Part shown: piece by piece, positions 21,042 to 31,420 of the stretch
Numbering within the stretch: the stretch's first letter is position 1
Layout: the number at the start of each line of letters is the position of its first letter
Source of the DNA: Linnemannia elongata
Taxonomy: Eukaryota > Mortierellomycota > Mortierellomycetes > Mortierellales > Mortierellaceae
Reading direction: 5' to 3'
DNA: 64,000 bases
NCBI GenBank assembly: GCA_036320915.1
Contig: JAXBDG010000001.1
Coordinates: forward strand, 3,246,001-3,310,000
Translations under genes and position numbers: made by a program
The notes under the pieces: generated by a model
The model's database searches: none
The model's input: only the letters and a program-made list of their open reading frames with translations
Told to the model about the DNA's origin: nothing

Positions 21042-23312
21042 ATGTTGAATCTCGCTCGCTTGTCCCGCTCGGCTGCCATCACCAACGCCAAGAAGGTACG
21101 TCTTCCTCTTTCCTTTCTACACTTGTCCACCACGAAAACACTCGCTTGCTTTTTTGGCAGCCCTGATCTTCACCCGCTTCTACCTTTTTTTTTCAAGGAA
21201 AAGAGATCCCCTTCAGAGGAACAGCAGGAGTCGACTGGAAAGCACTGGACACACACAGGACGCTTGTGGCGACAACTTGGCCCCTGAACAGTGCAACAAC
21301 AACAACCACTCAACTCGACACGAAAGAAGCAAACAAAGGCAACTCAACTCACCATTCCCCCCTTTTTATCCCTGTACCTGAATTCTTTTGCATCATTATA
21401 GATGGCTGTCCGCTCCTACAGCTCTGCCATTAACGGACCCGTCATCGGTATCGATCTTGGAACCACCAACTCTTGCGTCGGTATCATGGAGGGTAAGGTT
21501 CCCCGTGTCATTGAGAACGCCGAGGGTGCCCGTACCACTCCCTCGATCGTCGCCTTCACCAAGGAGGGCGAGTTGGTCGTCGGCCAGGCTGCCAAGCGTC
21601 AAGCCGTCGTCAACCCCGAGAACACCCTCTATGCCACCAAGCGTCTGATCGGTCGTCTCTTCAGCGACAAGGCCGTCCAGCACGACATCAAGACCGTCTC
21701 TTACAAGATCGTCAAGCACCAGAACGGCGATGCCTGGGTCGAGGCCCGCGACAAGCAGTACTCCCCCTCTCAGATCGGTGCCTTTGTTCTCGGAAAGATG
21801 AAGGAAACCGCTGAGGGCTACCTCGGAAAGAAGGTCGGTCACGCCGTCGTCACCGTCCCCGCTTACTTCAACGATGCCCAGCGTCAGGCCACCAAGGATG
21901 CCGGAAAGATTGCCGGTTTGGACGTTCTCCGTGTCATCAACGAGCCCACCGCCGCTGCTTTGGCCTACGGTCTCGACAAGGCCGGTGACCGTGTTGTTGC
22001 CGTTTACGATTTGGGTGGTGGTACCTTCGATATCTCTATCCTCGAGATCCAGAACGGCGTCTTTGAGGTCAAGTCTACCAACGGAGACACCGCCCTCGGT
22101 GGTGAAGATTTCGACGCCATGCTCGTCAAGCACGTCGTCGAAGAGTTCAAGAAGGAGCAGGGCTTGGATCTTTCCAACGACCGTATGGCCATTCAGCGTA
22201 TCCGTGAGGGTGTTGAGAAGGCCAAGATCGAGTTGTCGTCCACTCTCCAGACCGACATCAACCTCCCCTATATCACCGCCGATGCCACCGGCCCCAAGCA
22301 CATTAACATCAAGATGACCCGTACCAAGTTCGAGGCCCTCGCCAAGGATTTGATCAACCGCACCGTCGAGCCCTGCCAGAAGGCCATCAAGGATGCCGGC
22401 GTCCAGTTGAACGAGATTAATGAGGTCGTCCTCGTCGGAGGTATGTCCCGTGTCCCCAAGGTCATCGAGACCGTCAAGCAGGTCTTTGGCCGTGAGCCCG
22501 GCAAGTCTGTCAACCCCGACGAGGCTGTTGCCATCGGTGCCGCTATTCAGGGAGGTGTCTTGGCCGGTTCCGTCACCGATATTCTCTTGTTGGATGTCAC
22601 CCCTCTTTCCCTCGGAATTGAGACCCTCGGAGGTGTCTTCACCCGTTTGATCAACCGCAACACCACCATCCCCACCAAGAAGTCCCAGGTCTTCTCGACC
22701 GCTGCTGATGGTCAGACCCAGGTCCAAGTCCGTGTCTTCCAGGGAGAGCGTGAGTTGGTCCGCGACAACAAGTTGTTGGGCGACTTCAACCTCCACGGTC
22801 TTGCCCCTGCCCCCAAGGGTGTCCCCCAGATCGAGGTCTCATTCGACATTGATGCCGACGGTATTGTCAACGTCGGAGCTAAGGACAAGGCCACCGGTCG
22901 CGACCAGTCTATGTCGATTGTCGCCTCCTCTGGTTTGTCGTCGGATGAGATTGAGAAGATGATCAAGGACTCTGAGCTCTTTGCTGACTCTGACCGCAAG
23001 CGCAAGGAGCAGATCGAGGCCACCAACCAGGCCGAGTCCATCATCTCCGAGACCGAGAAGCACATGTCCGACTTCAAGGACCAGCTCGACTCTACCGAGG
23101 CTGAGAAGATCAAGGAGCAAATCACCAAGCTCCGTGATGTTCTTGCCAAGGGCGAGTCTGTCGAGGCCGAGGAGATTAAGAAGGAGTCGACCGACCTCCA
23201 GCAGGGATCCCTCAAGCTCTTCGAGATGGTCTACAAGAAGAACGCTGCCAACGCCTCCTCCTCTTCCTCCGAGGGCACCACCGTTGAGAACGAGGAGCCC
23301 AAGAAGAACTAA
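21042..23312 (+). CDS. SSC1: Mitochondrial Hsp70 (SSC1 / mortalin)
   Basis: Exons 21042-21095 and 21402-23312 give 654 aa. Exon 1 (18 codons) encodes the amphipathic presequence [18 protein letters not shown]; exon 2 starts at an ATG codon and continues with the nucleotide-binding domain ([46 protein letters not shown]), the substrate-binding domain ([35 protein letters not shown]) and the helical lid with an EEPKKN end. Matrix chaperone and motor of the TIM23 presequence translocase; also assists protein folding and Fe-S cluster transfer. Length is the family norm. Codon use is extremely biased to C-ending codons, indicating high expression; this also creates a long meaningless antisense frame. 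TATA box at 20932; a poly(A) signal candidate is AATAAA at 23613. Confidence 0.97.
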
Positions 23313-23953
23313 GTGTTCAAACTAGATTGACGGCTTCCTCCTGACTTCTCTCTTGTGTTTTTAGATCTTTGTTTTGTTCATTTATTTTTTTTTCTTCAAT
23401 TCTCCCATTGTACCACCATCAACCTCGCCCTTTTCTCCTTTCATTGTTTGTTTTTTTCTTGCTGCACACCCATTTTTACTTACAACGACACATTCCCCAT
23501 CCCCTCATAATATTTTTATCAAGCCTTTCCTTTTTGTTTTTTAGAATACATAGAAATAGAAAAAAAGTGAATGATAGATTATTTCACCTGTATTTATCCT
23601 CTGCATGCGTCAAATAAATATCGACTTTTGAAAAGATCTATTTTGCTTTTTGTTTGCTTGCGTTTGCCACTTGCTTGCGAGTTCTATGTTGTCGCTCATA
23701 TGGGGTCTGACTGACAACTAATTCATTCGCCTTGTGCCCTGAATATTCAGGCACGATCCGTTGTCTTGTCGGTGTCTTCGGACTGAAAACAACAGTCAAC
23801 AAAAATGTAGCCAAGCCACACTCGCCTCTCCCTCTCACAGTCCCACCGCTACCCTGGTCCCACCCACTCCCCTCCTGATCGGGTCATTCATTTCCATTGC
23901 GAGTTCATTTCTTTTCCTTTTCACATCCGTTTGTCCCTTCGTCTATATACATC
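23313..23953. other. Intergenic SSC1 / bS21m
   Basis: About 640 bp: T-rich SSC1 3' UTR with AATAAA at 23613-23618, then the C-rich promoter of the next gene. No gene is seen. Confidence 0.5.
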
Positions 23954-24658
23954 ATGTTCCGTGCACTGTCAAAGAGCAGCACCATCGTCGCTGCATTGGC
24001 ACAACGCCAGGCCATCCAGCAGACCCGTGTTCAGGGACTTGCTGCCTTCCACAGCTCTGCCGCCCGCAAGGACAGCGCCTCAGACCTCCTTAGCAGCCTT
24101 GCTTCTTCCTCCCCCAACAACAACAGGAACAACAACAACAGCAGGACAAGCAGCCTTTTTGGAAACTCCCGTAACAACAACAACAACAGCCGGTCAGACA
24201 TTTCCTTGTTCGGTCTTGTGACCCCCAAGGCTAACACGACCGCCAACCCTATCCATCTGGACCCCAACCACCCCACCGAGGGCCGCTCCTTTAAGGTCAA
24301 GTCTCCCGCGATGATCGATCAAACCTATAGACGTTTGAGGTCGGCGCTGAACCAGTCGAACATGAAGCGGGAGTTGAGGTTGAGGAGGACTTATGAGGAC
24401 GGCCATACCAGGATGAGACGCGAAAACCAGGAACGGAACAAGAAGCTCTTTGGCGCCATGGTCCGTAAGAAGATTGAGCTCATCAAGCTCATGAAGATTC
24501 GGTGAGTTTTTATAACCCTTTGCCTGCTGGTTTTCTCATTCTTTGACTTTGAAGTGTTTTCGAACAAAAAAGGGTGGTTTTACAGTATTGCAAGCAGTTG
24601 TGGTAAAGTGATATGATTTAAAACTAACATTTTACTGTTTGTTTTTAGTGGCATGTAA
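23954..24658 (+). CDS. MRP21: Mitochondrial small-subunit ribosomal protein bS21m (MRP21)
   Basis: Exons 23954-24501 and 24649-24658 give 185 aa; the second exon adds only the end of an Arg codon, Gly, Met and the stop. N-terminal MFRALSKSSTIVAALAQRQA is a mitochondrial presequence. Residues about 50-85 are an Asn-rich low-complexity linker (AAC repeats). The C-terminal 70 residues (IDQTYRRLRSALNQSNMKRE, then a run of Arg/Lys to KIR) match the ribosomal S21 domain: an initial YRRLxxxLxxxxxKRELRxRRxYE pattern followed by basic helices. Retaining the intron would stop at an immediate TGA and shorten the product by two residues. bS21m sits at the platform of the mitochondrial small subunit near the mRNA exit. 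Confidence 0.82.
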
Positions 24659-25385
24659 AGGACTAGCTCAGCGCTGAGGATACACATGGAGCGGATTGGA
24701 GAGATATTCATCACACGAGCGAGGGGGGCATATCGATAACACCTCGAGCTTTGTGTAGACGGGACATCGTTCTGTACTTTTTTTTTTTTTGCATCATTAT
24801 CTAGTAGACAAGCCACGGCACATTAGGGCGGATAAATAAAACACAATCATCAATGGTAGAACTTTCGTGTATGGACATTGTGATTTATGAAGAATACAAG
24901 GAGACGCGATAGATGTGAATGGGCGCATGATATCTTACGCCAAAGAGGAATGCCAGTGGGATTGCTATGAGAGAGCCACCAGTTCGGATGTGCACTTTCG
25001 GATGGCTGGATAATTTAGGAATAAGCCACAAAGTGGATTGCGTTCCGCGGTAAACATAGTTGGAAGCTGGAAGGAAGCCAGGAACCACCGAACCACATTC
25101 TTTTTTTGACACAACTACTTCTTTCTATTTGCTCGGTCGCGTCAGTTCATTGCTCTTCTACCCGCACTCACTCTTCCACACACCCGCATATATCTCGCAC
25201 ATCCTTCTTCGCAACACTCACCAACACAGCAACCCACTAGGTACTCCCACGCCTTGTTGGACATTGCTCCCCTAAATGACTTTGCGCTTTTGTTGTTGTG
25301 TGCTTTCCCGTTATCTAATTATTTCTCTGTGCTCCCTCCATTCATTGACAGGACACAGTGTCCTGAACACAATAACCAGCCGTAC
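24659..25385. other. Intergenic bS21m / PPR gene, with a likely 5' UTR intron
   Basis: About 730 bp. A donor-like ctag|gtactc (about 25240) and an acceptor-like ttgacag (about 25350) suggest a leader intron just before the PPR start codon. No separate gene is seen. Confidence 0.45.
24835..24840 (+). terminator. Possible polyadenylation signal of bS21m
   Basis: AATAAA about 180 bp after the stop, downstream of a T run at 24778-24790. Confidence 0.35.
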
Positions 25386-28300
25386 ATGATCTCGACCGCC
25401 ACTTTGGTCAAGCGAGGAACCTCGTCTTCTTCCAGCCCAGCAGTGTCCTCCATACGCAGAACGCTTTACTCGACCACCTCTACCCGAGCCCAATCAACTC
25501 AGTCAGGAGCACCCATCATGGAATCCGGGATCACGCGACACTGGATCCAGTCTTTCCATCGAATGACCCTTCATCCTCACCTTTTCCAGGCAACCAAACC
25601 ACACACTACCTCAGGGCGACTCACTGCTCATATGCCCCGGAACTGTGCTACTCGTTCTTATCACCGCTCTTCACGGGCACAGAGTAATGCTGCATTAGTG
25701 GCAGAGAACGGCAGTGCTGAGCTTAACTATGTCCAGCATCGGGTCTCTGACGGGATAGCGACGAAACCCAGCGCCTCGGGGGCAAGGAGGACTAAAGATC
25801 TTTCGGTCAATGCGCCTGGGCCGTCATCCAGCACACTATCAGTATCAAAAGTATCAGCAAAACCAACATCACGACCTAGACCAACTCATGCTCAACACGC
25901 ACCACTCTTTGGCCGCCATTCCACAACAAGGCGAGGACCCTTTGGCAGCGCCCGTCACCAGCTGGCAGCTGAGCCACCACGGTATCGACTTCGGGATGTT
26001 CGAGAAGAGCCACGTCGCCCGAGCAGTCAGGACTTTAATCCGTTTATGAACCAGCCTCCGTCTTCCAAGACCTCTACACGACTCCCCGCCAACGCAGTTG
26101 ACTCGACATTCTCAGGACCCGATGCTTTACCGTCAACCTACTGGGGAATCAATTCTCTGCGGATGGCGTCTTCCCAGAACGGCTCAGCACTACTGAGGAC
26201 TGGCGCTCGGATGGATCACAGCGTCGAGACCCCGATTACACTGGAAGAGGCTGTCGGCGTGTACAATGCAGGAACAGGCATAGACATGCCTGTAGAATCC
26301 TCGGTACCAGGCTGCCTCGGGATGACTAAAATCAACCCAGAGGCTCTTTCCAAGATCATCGCCCCAGAGCTGAACCCTTACCTCCTGGTGGACGAGTTTG
26401 AGCGCCAATTCGCGTACTCTGGTCAATGGACAGATCCTCACGTCCTGGAAATGAGTCTACGGAGGATTGGAAAGGCCAAGATGTTGATTGATGGAGTTCC
26501 GACGGCGTTTATTGAGTCTAGCGCGAACGAGGAAGATGTTCTAGCGATGGGTATTCACGCGGTCGTGTCACCCCTGACACGAGTGAATAGGACACCTTGG
26601 CTGGGCCTGTTGTTTGATACGCTGGAGCAGCGAGATTGGGTGCGTCTGTTGGATCGGCCTGTGATGTTGCGCCTTCAGAGATCTATCTTTGCACCCTCTG
26701 CGAGGAATTGGTCAGACTCGGAGGCCACGCAGCGAGCCCGGACACGATTGTTGGCGCTAGCGCTGCAGAAGCGGGACGCGAGCCGGATCGATTATGCCGA
26801 ATGGAGGACACAAACCCGTCGATTCCGGCTACAATTGGCGGCCGCGCGTGCATTGGGAGACCAGCGGTTGGGCGATCAGGATTACATCAGCTTTATGGTG
26901 AGTTGTATCAAGGGCAGCCAGTTTCTGGAACTCGAACTGGCAGTTCAGCACTACATGGAGAGCCAGCACACGGCAGGCCCACCGAATGAGGCGATCTACC
27001 AGATGTATCTCAAGGGACTGGCGCATCAGGGACGGATGGACCACGCGCAGGAGGCTGTTCAGAGCATGAAGCGCAAGGGAATGTCTCTCTCGTCCCAGAC
27101 ATTCGGGATCATGCTCGAGGGCTATGGACGAAAGATGGACGAACGGAGGATCAAGGATATTTTAAAGTCGATGAACAATGCGGGACACCCTCTGACGGTC
27201 GAGATGTACACGTCGATGATGTCGAACTATATTCGTGCCGACAAGCTAGACGAGGCGCAAAAGGTCTTCCAGGAGCTCAACCGATCAGGGCTGAAGCTGG
27301 ATTCACGGTCAAAGAATGTTGTACTCCAACTGGCGCGATTGAGGGGTCGCAAGGATGCTGGTCATTCGACACTCTTCCGTGCAGCGATGGAGACCCTGAG
27401 CGAGAGTGGAGCTGGCGTTTCCAGGGCTACGGATGTGTCAGAGGATGAGGCTGCTGTGGTTGATCAGATTCGCTTCAACACGGTGATCCATTACAACCAC
27501 CGTCTCAAGGAGTGCGCTGATGCGATGGATACCACCAAGTTTGTCAAGACGTTCAAGGAGATGGCGGATGCGGGATTGGAGCCAAACACGACGTCGTACA
27601 ACATCCTTGTCGACTACCTTTCTCAAGCCGGATCACCCAACGACGGATTCTTGGTGTTGGAACACATGAAGGGGACTCTGCGCGGACGACCGGACGCTGT
27701 TACTTATACAACGCTGATTGACTGCGCGGTCAAGAAGGGCGAGGTCGAGTTAGGCTGGGGTCTGTACGACGAGATGATGCGCAAGTCGATCAAGCCTACG
27801 CTGCACACCTATGGCACCCTGATCGATTTAGTAGGCCTGGATCCTCGGAGCCGCACAGGACGTGGGATTGTCAAGCGCCATTTCATCCCAGGACGAGAGC
27901 ACATTCGTTTCCCGGTCAAAACGGCAATTGAAGACAGGATCGGACTCAACTTTGCTGGCGATCTGTACAACCAGCTCTGCAACCAAGGGTTGAAGCCGAG
28001 TCAGCAAATTTTTGGAGGTCTCCTGGATCTGACGGTCCGAGGAGGGTTCATGCAGTTGGCGCAGCATGTCTACCTGGAGATGATCAACAAGAACGTTGGA
28101 CCCAACACCGCGATCATGACGACGTTGATCAAGGGGTTTGCGATACAGAGGGACTTTGATTCTGGATGGAAGGTGTGGAGGAACATGGTGGAGTCGAATA
28201 TACCCAGGAACGCAATCACCTACTACCATTTGATTCGACTCTGTGAGCGGTCGTTGCCTAACCCGATCGCGATGGCCGAGGCATTAGAGGGATCGACAGC

Positions 28301-28955
28301 AGACTTGAGCAGCGAGGACTCGAGAACTCAGAAGCCTAGGAGACGGAGCAACAAGAAGTTGGTCAAGCAGGGCGAAGGGGATGCTGGCGGCGGGACTGTG
28401 GTTGCACGGGAGTCTTTGGAAAACACTGCCAGGATCCCGTTGCCGATCTGGACAGAGATTACGGACCAGATGCAGGTGGATCGAGTCCAGTGGTCGCGTG
28501 TGCAGCAGTTCCGGAGGAAGCATGTCGACCGTGCGGTTTGGTCGCCTGTTGTCAGGAAAGTCGGTGCTGTCAGGGCTGCAACTCCGGAGGATTCAACCTT
28601 GTCTTCTCCCGCTTCAACGCCGTCCTTGTCGGCCTCGTCGTTGTCGTCATCTTCTTTGGACGCACACCCGTCGATCAGAGCCCTGGAGGGTATCGAGCGA
28701 GGCATTGGTGAGGAGGAGGATGAGCGGGAACTACTGGCCGGCGCTGGTACTTTGACTAAGGATTTTGACGGAGTTGACTCGGATTCGCCAATGATCAGAG
28801 AGATCTACACTGGTGGTGGAGACTTGTTTGTTCCGAGACGTGTTCCTTCTCGCAGGTCGCGATTGGCTTGGGATGACAACACCAAGTCGGTCAAGCTCGA
28901 CAGGTCAAAGCAGGCTATTACAGCGACTGAACCTGCGGATGCCGCACCGTTATAA
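25386..28955 (+). CDS. Large pentatricopeptide repeat (PPR) protein, probably mitochondrial
   Basis: Single coding exon of 1189 aa from the first in-frame ATG (MISTATLVKRGTSSSSSPAV), a Ser/Arg-rich, acid-free start like a mitochondrial presequence. Residues 1-330 are low-complexity. The centre and C-terminal half carry repeated 35-residue helical pairs: YQMYLKGLAHQGRMDHAQEA, FGIMLEGYGRKMDERRIKDI, YTSMMSNYIRADKLDEAQKV, YNILVDYLSQAGSPNDGFLV, YTTLIDCAVKKGEVELGWGL, YGTLIDLVG and MTTLIKGFAIQRDFDSGWKV, each with the PPR pattern of two helices per unit. PPR proteins bind single-stranded organellar RNA and act in its processing, stability or translation. No SMR or other C-terminal nuclease domain is seen; the tail is Ser/Glu-rich. 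The specific RNA target cannot be named. The frame remains open upstream of the chosen ATG but has no other ATG. Confidence 0.85.
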   Translation: MISTATLVKRGTSSSSSPAVSSIRRTLYSTTSTRAQSTQSGAPIMESGITRHWIQSFHRMTLHPHLFQATKPHTTSGRLTAHMPRNCATRSYHRSSRAQSNAALVAENGSAELNYVQHRVSDGIATKPSASGARRTKDLSVNAPGPSSSTLSVSKVSAKPTSRPRPTHAQHAPLFGRHSTTRRGPFGSARHQLAAEPPRYRLRDVREEPRRPSSQDFNPFMNQPPSSKTSTRLPANAVDSTFSGPDALPSTYWGINSLRMASSQNGSALLRTGARMDHSVETPITLEEAVGVYNAGTGIDMPVESSVPGCLGMTKINPEALSKIIAPELNPYLLVDEFERQFAYSGQWTDPHVLEMSLRRIGKAKMLIDGVPTAFIESSANEEDVLAMGIHAVVSPLTRVNRTPWLGLLFDTLEQRDWVRLLDRPVMLRLQRSIFAPSARNWSDSEATQRARTRLLALALQKRDASRIDYAEWRTQTRRFRLQLAAARALGDQRLGDQDYISFMVSCIKGSQFLELELAVQHYMESQHTAGPPNEAIYQMYLKGLAHQGRMDHAQEAVQSMKRKGMSLSSQTFGIMLEGYGRKMDERRIKDILKSMNNAGHPLTVEMYTSMMSNYIRADKLDEAQKVFQELNRSGLKLDSRSKNVVLQLARLRGRKDAGHSTLFRAAMETLSESGAGVSRATDVSEDEAAVVDQIRFNTVIHYNHRLKECADAMDTTKFVKTFKEMADAGLEPNTTSYNILVDYLSQAGSPNDGFLVLEHMKGTLRGRPDAVTYTTLIDCAVKKGEVELGWGLYDEMMRKSIKPTLHTYGTLIDLVGLDPRSRTGRGIVKRHFIPGREHIRFPVKTAIEDRIGLNFAGDLYNQLCNQGLKPSQQIFGGLLDLTVRGGFMQLAQHVYLEMINKNVGPNTAIMTTLIKGFAIQRDFDSGWKVWRNMVESNIPRNAITYYHLIRLCERSLPNPIAMAEALEGSTADLSSEDSRTQKPRRRSNKKLVKQGEGDAGGGTVVARESLENTARIPLPIWTEITDQMQVDRVQWSRVQQFRRKHVDRAVWSPVVRKVGAVRAATPEDSTLSSPASTPSLSASSLSSSSLDAHPSIRALEGIERGIGEEEDERELLAGAGTLTKDFDGVDSDSPMIREIYTGGGDLFVPRRVPSRRSRLAWDDNTKSVKLDRSKQAITATEPADAAPL

Positions 28956-29999
28956 ATACAAGGCCGTCTTGGGTCGCTTTTTTATTAATGATGAAACACT
29001 TTGTTTAAACGCATTGACATGGTAGGGTGCCCATGGACTGTTGCTTTTTGGTTGAGTAGTGTGATCATGATTAAATAGGGACATTCAGTGATAAGCACGT
29101 TTTGATGGGTTTTTTTTCTACGCCTTGATTTCGCCAGAGTTTAGAAGTGCGCCACCATACGACTTTCCAAATTATGCTTCGTAAGGATGGTCCATCTTTT
29201 GCTATAAAGTTTGGCGGTGAACCTGTGGTGAGATGGTTATGTCTGAAAGGCATAGAGTACTCTCAGCTCTTTTATAAATGTACCGACCAACTTAGTCGAG
29301 CTCTGAGTCGTTCATGATGACAGGGTATACCGCAGAGCATATAACGCTGCAACAGGATCAGGAAGCAATATGCTCTATGGTGAACTGTCGCCTAAAAATA
29401 TATAATACTGGAGGGTGACTGATATGGTTTGTTCCTATGGATGTCGGGGTTCTTTGATGGGTTTAGGCACTTCTAGAGATTGTCACTGGATGGGTGGAGT
29501 TGTTCTGAAGGAGGGCTTGAGTAGGTGGTGAGGCTCCTTGCGGGGACTCTAGGGGATCTGAGCATCAAGTCTTTAGATACTCGGGTTCGTCATAAAGGGC
29601 ATCTTGAATGAGCATCTTGAATGAGGTCTATAGGTAGAATGGTGATTACTTCTATAGATATGCATAAAATGACTCACCGCATTTACCCCCAGGCGCGGAC
29701 AAGGCATACTTGACACACGTGCGTTCTCCTGGTTCCTCTTATTGGGCCGTTCATGGTACAGCAGCTGTCAAGTGATAAGATAATGACAATCGACTACGCC
29801 CAATTGTTCTTGTCCAGCAGATTGAGTGCCTGCCCTGAAGAACGATGGGCGGTACTGGCAGATCCAGGACGGATTGCACTTGACATGGACGCCATTTAAT
29901 TTTTCTCTCTCTTTTTACCCCAACAATATACGAAATAAAATATTAATAATCTTTTTTATGAGGTATAAAAAGGTAGGAGATGGATGCGAAAGAAGAGTG
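28956..29999. other. Intergenic, PPR gene / PPxY membrane protein
   Basis: About 1 kb between convergent genes. No coding frame longer than 90 codons is convincing; no repeats or RNA genes were recognised. Confidence 0.5.
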
Positions 30000-30383
30000 C
30001 TATGCGGTGCGCTCGAGTGTTGTTGCAGGAGGAGAGGCGTAGGCAGAAGCAGTGTTCGTGGCATCGTATCCAGGAACCGGCGGTAAAGAAGAAGAAGAAG
30101 CATCATGTCGGTTATCTACAGGATATGATGGTGGGGGTGGCAACGACTCGTCTTCCAGCGGAGGGACAGGCATGCTGATTACGACCGAGGGTTGGACCTG
30201 TAGTTCGACATCAACATTGGCAACGTAAGGGGGGGCTGCGTTCGGATCGTCGTTGACTGATCGTTTTTTGTACTCAGCGTCTTTGCGGAATGACCGGGGG
30301 AGCCACCAGCAGAGTAATCCGGCGCTTATCACTAAGCCTACGACTATGATGATGATTATGCCTATTTGTGTGACTTCGAGCAT
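30000..30383 (-). CDS. Small single-pass membrane protein with PPxY motif (possible Rsp5 adaptor)
   Basis: 127 aa, single exon. Residues 7-28 form a strong transmembrane helix (IGIIIIIVVGLVISAGLLCW) followed by basic RSFRK, so the C-terminus is predicted cytosolic. The tail holds APPY, then LPPPPSYPV, which contains a PPSY (PPxY) motif, and a PVPGY variant. Single-TM proteins with cytosolic PPxY motifs commonly recruit NEDD4/Rsp5 ubiquitin ligases (for example yeast Bsd2, Tre1, Ssh4 by analogy). I do not recognise the family. The TM-basic-PPxY order and the clean start support a real gene, but the length is short. It lies 268 bp upstream of, and divergent from, the XPG-Fanzor pseudogene. Confidence 0.6.
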   Translation of the reverse strand: MLEVTQIGIIIIIVVGLVISAGLLCWWLPRSFRKDAEYKKRSVNDDPNAAPPYVANVDVELQVQPSVVISMPVPPLEDESLPPPPSYPVDNRHDASSSSLPPVPGYDATNTASAYASPPATTLERTA

Positions 30384-30650
30384 ATATGTGGTAGAGGGGT
30401 TTGGCTGGCAGGATGGTGTGTTAGGGGGAACGAGGAAGGGTGGGAGTGAGAATAGAGAGAATGTGAGAGAGGAATAAAAGGAGAGGAGAAGAGAAGGCGA
30501 AGAGAAAGAGGTAAAGCGGGTGAAGTAAGATGAATTCTTAAGGTAAGCTTAAACATGAGCGAGTACAGGGAGAGATGGTACTGGCTTTCGACTTTGGAGG
30601 TGTGTGACAGGGGATTTTTAGACTGGAAGAACAGAATCCATTCGATGACC

Positions 30651-31420
30651 ATGGGTTGCAGAAACCTTTGGCGACTCTTTGGGGGGAAAAAAGCACAAAC
30701 CAGCGATACGATATCTTTGACACCAACGCAGCGCCTTCACAAAACTTGAGAGCAAGGTTTCAATCAACGTTCAAGGATATATGTTTCCCACCATTCACTA
30801 TGCTTACTCGCACTGCTCCTCTCTGGATGCTGCCCACAAGATTGTCCTCAAGCGTATCAAACAACTCCGCGCTCGTGAACGTTCGGTCTTGTACTTTGAC
30901 GGCGAACCAGCGCAGGAGAAGCAGGAAACACATCTGCAACGAGCAAACGCTCGCGAGAAGGCTCTGAAAGTTGCCGAGGAGAAGGTTGATGAGTTTGCAG
31001 AGCGAGTGGATAATGGTCTCAGGATTTGGAAGCAGCAATATATCAACATCAACAAAAACCTCGCCAAGGGATTCTGTTGGGACCCGGAGGCTCGTGAGGT
31101 TCTGAGCGTCTATCTGGAGAAGGAGAACTGGGCCGTGGTTCGATCCACAACGGAGGCGGATGTTTAGATTGCTGCGGACTGCAAGGAAGGTGAAGCAGTT
31201 ATTTCTGGTGATTCAGATTTGGCCATGCATCCTAACGTCACCATGATCTGGCGACCGGTATCCGGCGGCCGATTTCTCGAGTACATGGTGGAATACGTTA
31301 TGGAAGCCTTGGGAGCGATTAGCTGGACGCAGCTGACGGTTTTGGGGATTGTCTCATATAACAATAACATTAACGGGCTTGGGTGTGCTACCAACTTTAG
31401 CATCATCAAGAGTTTGTCAG
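30651..31420 (+). other. XPG/FEN1-like nuclease domain of the pseudogene
   Basis: The start MGCRNLWRLF resembles the MGVxGLW start of XPG/FEN1 proteins. Then VSINVQGYMFPTIHYAY (the family acidic position reads Asn here), VLYFDGEP, a helical arch region (LQRANAREKALKVAEEKVDE), TEADV (interrupted by the TAG), AVISGDSDLAM (XPG-I acidic motif) and an H3TH-like segment with NINGLGCATNFSIIKSL. FEN1-family enzymes cut 5' flaps or bubble DNA with two metal ions. Confidence 0.65.

Noticed and set aside
21396..22796. 466-codon open frame antisense to mitochondrial Hsp70
   Set aside because: Caused by the extreme C-ending codon bias of the sense gene; the translation is Asp/Leu/Gly-rich with no domain. 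This is a well-known artefact opposite Hsp70 genes.
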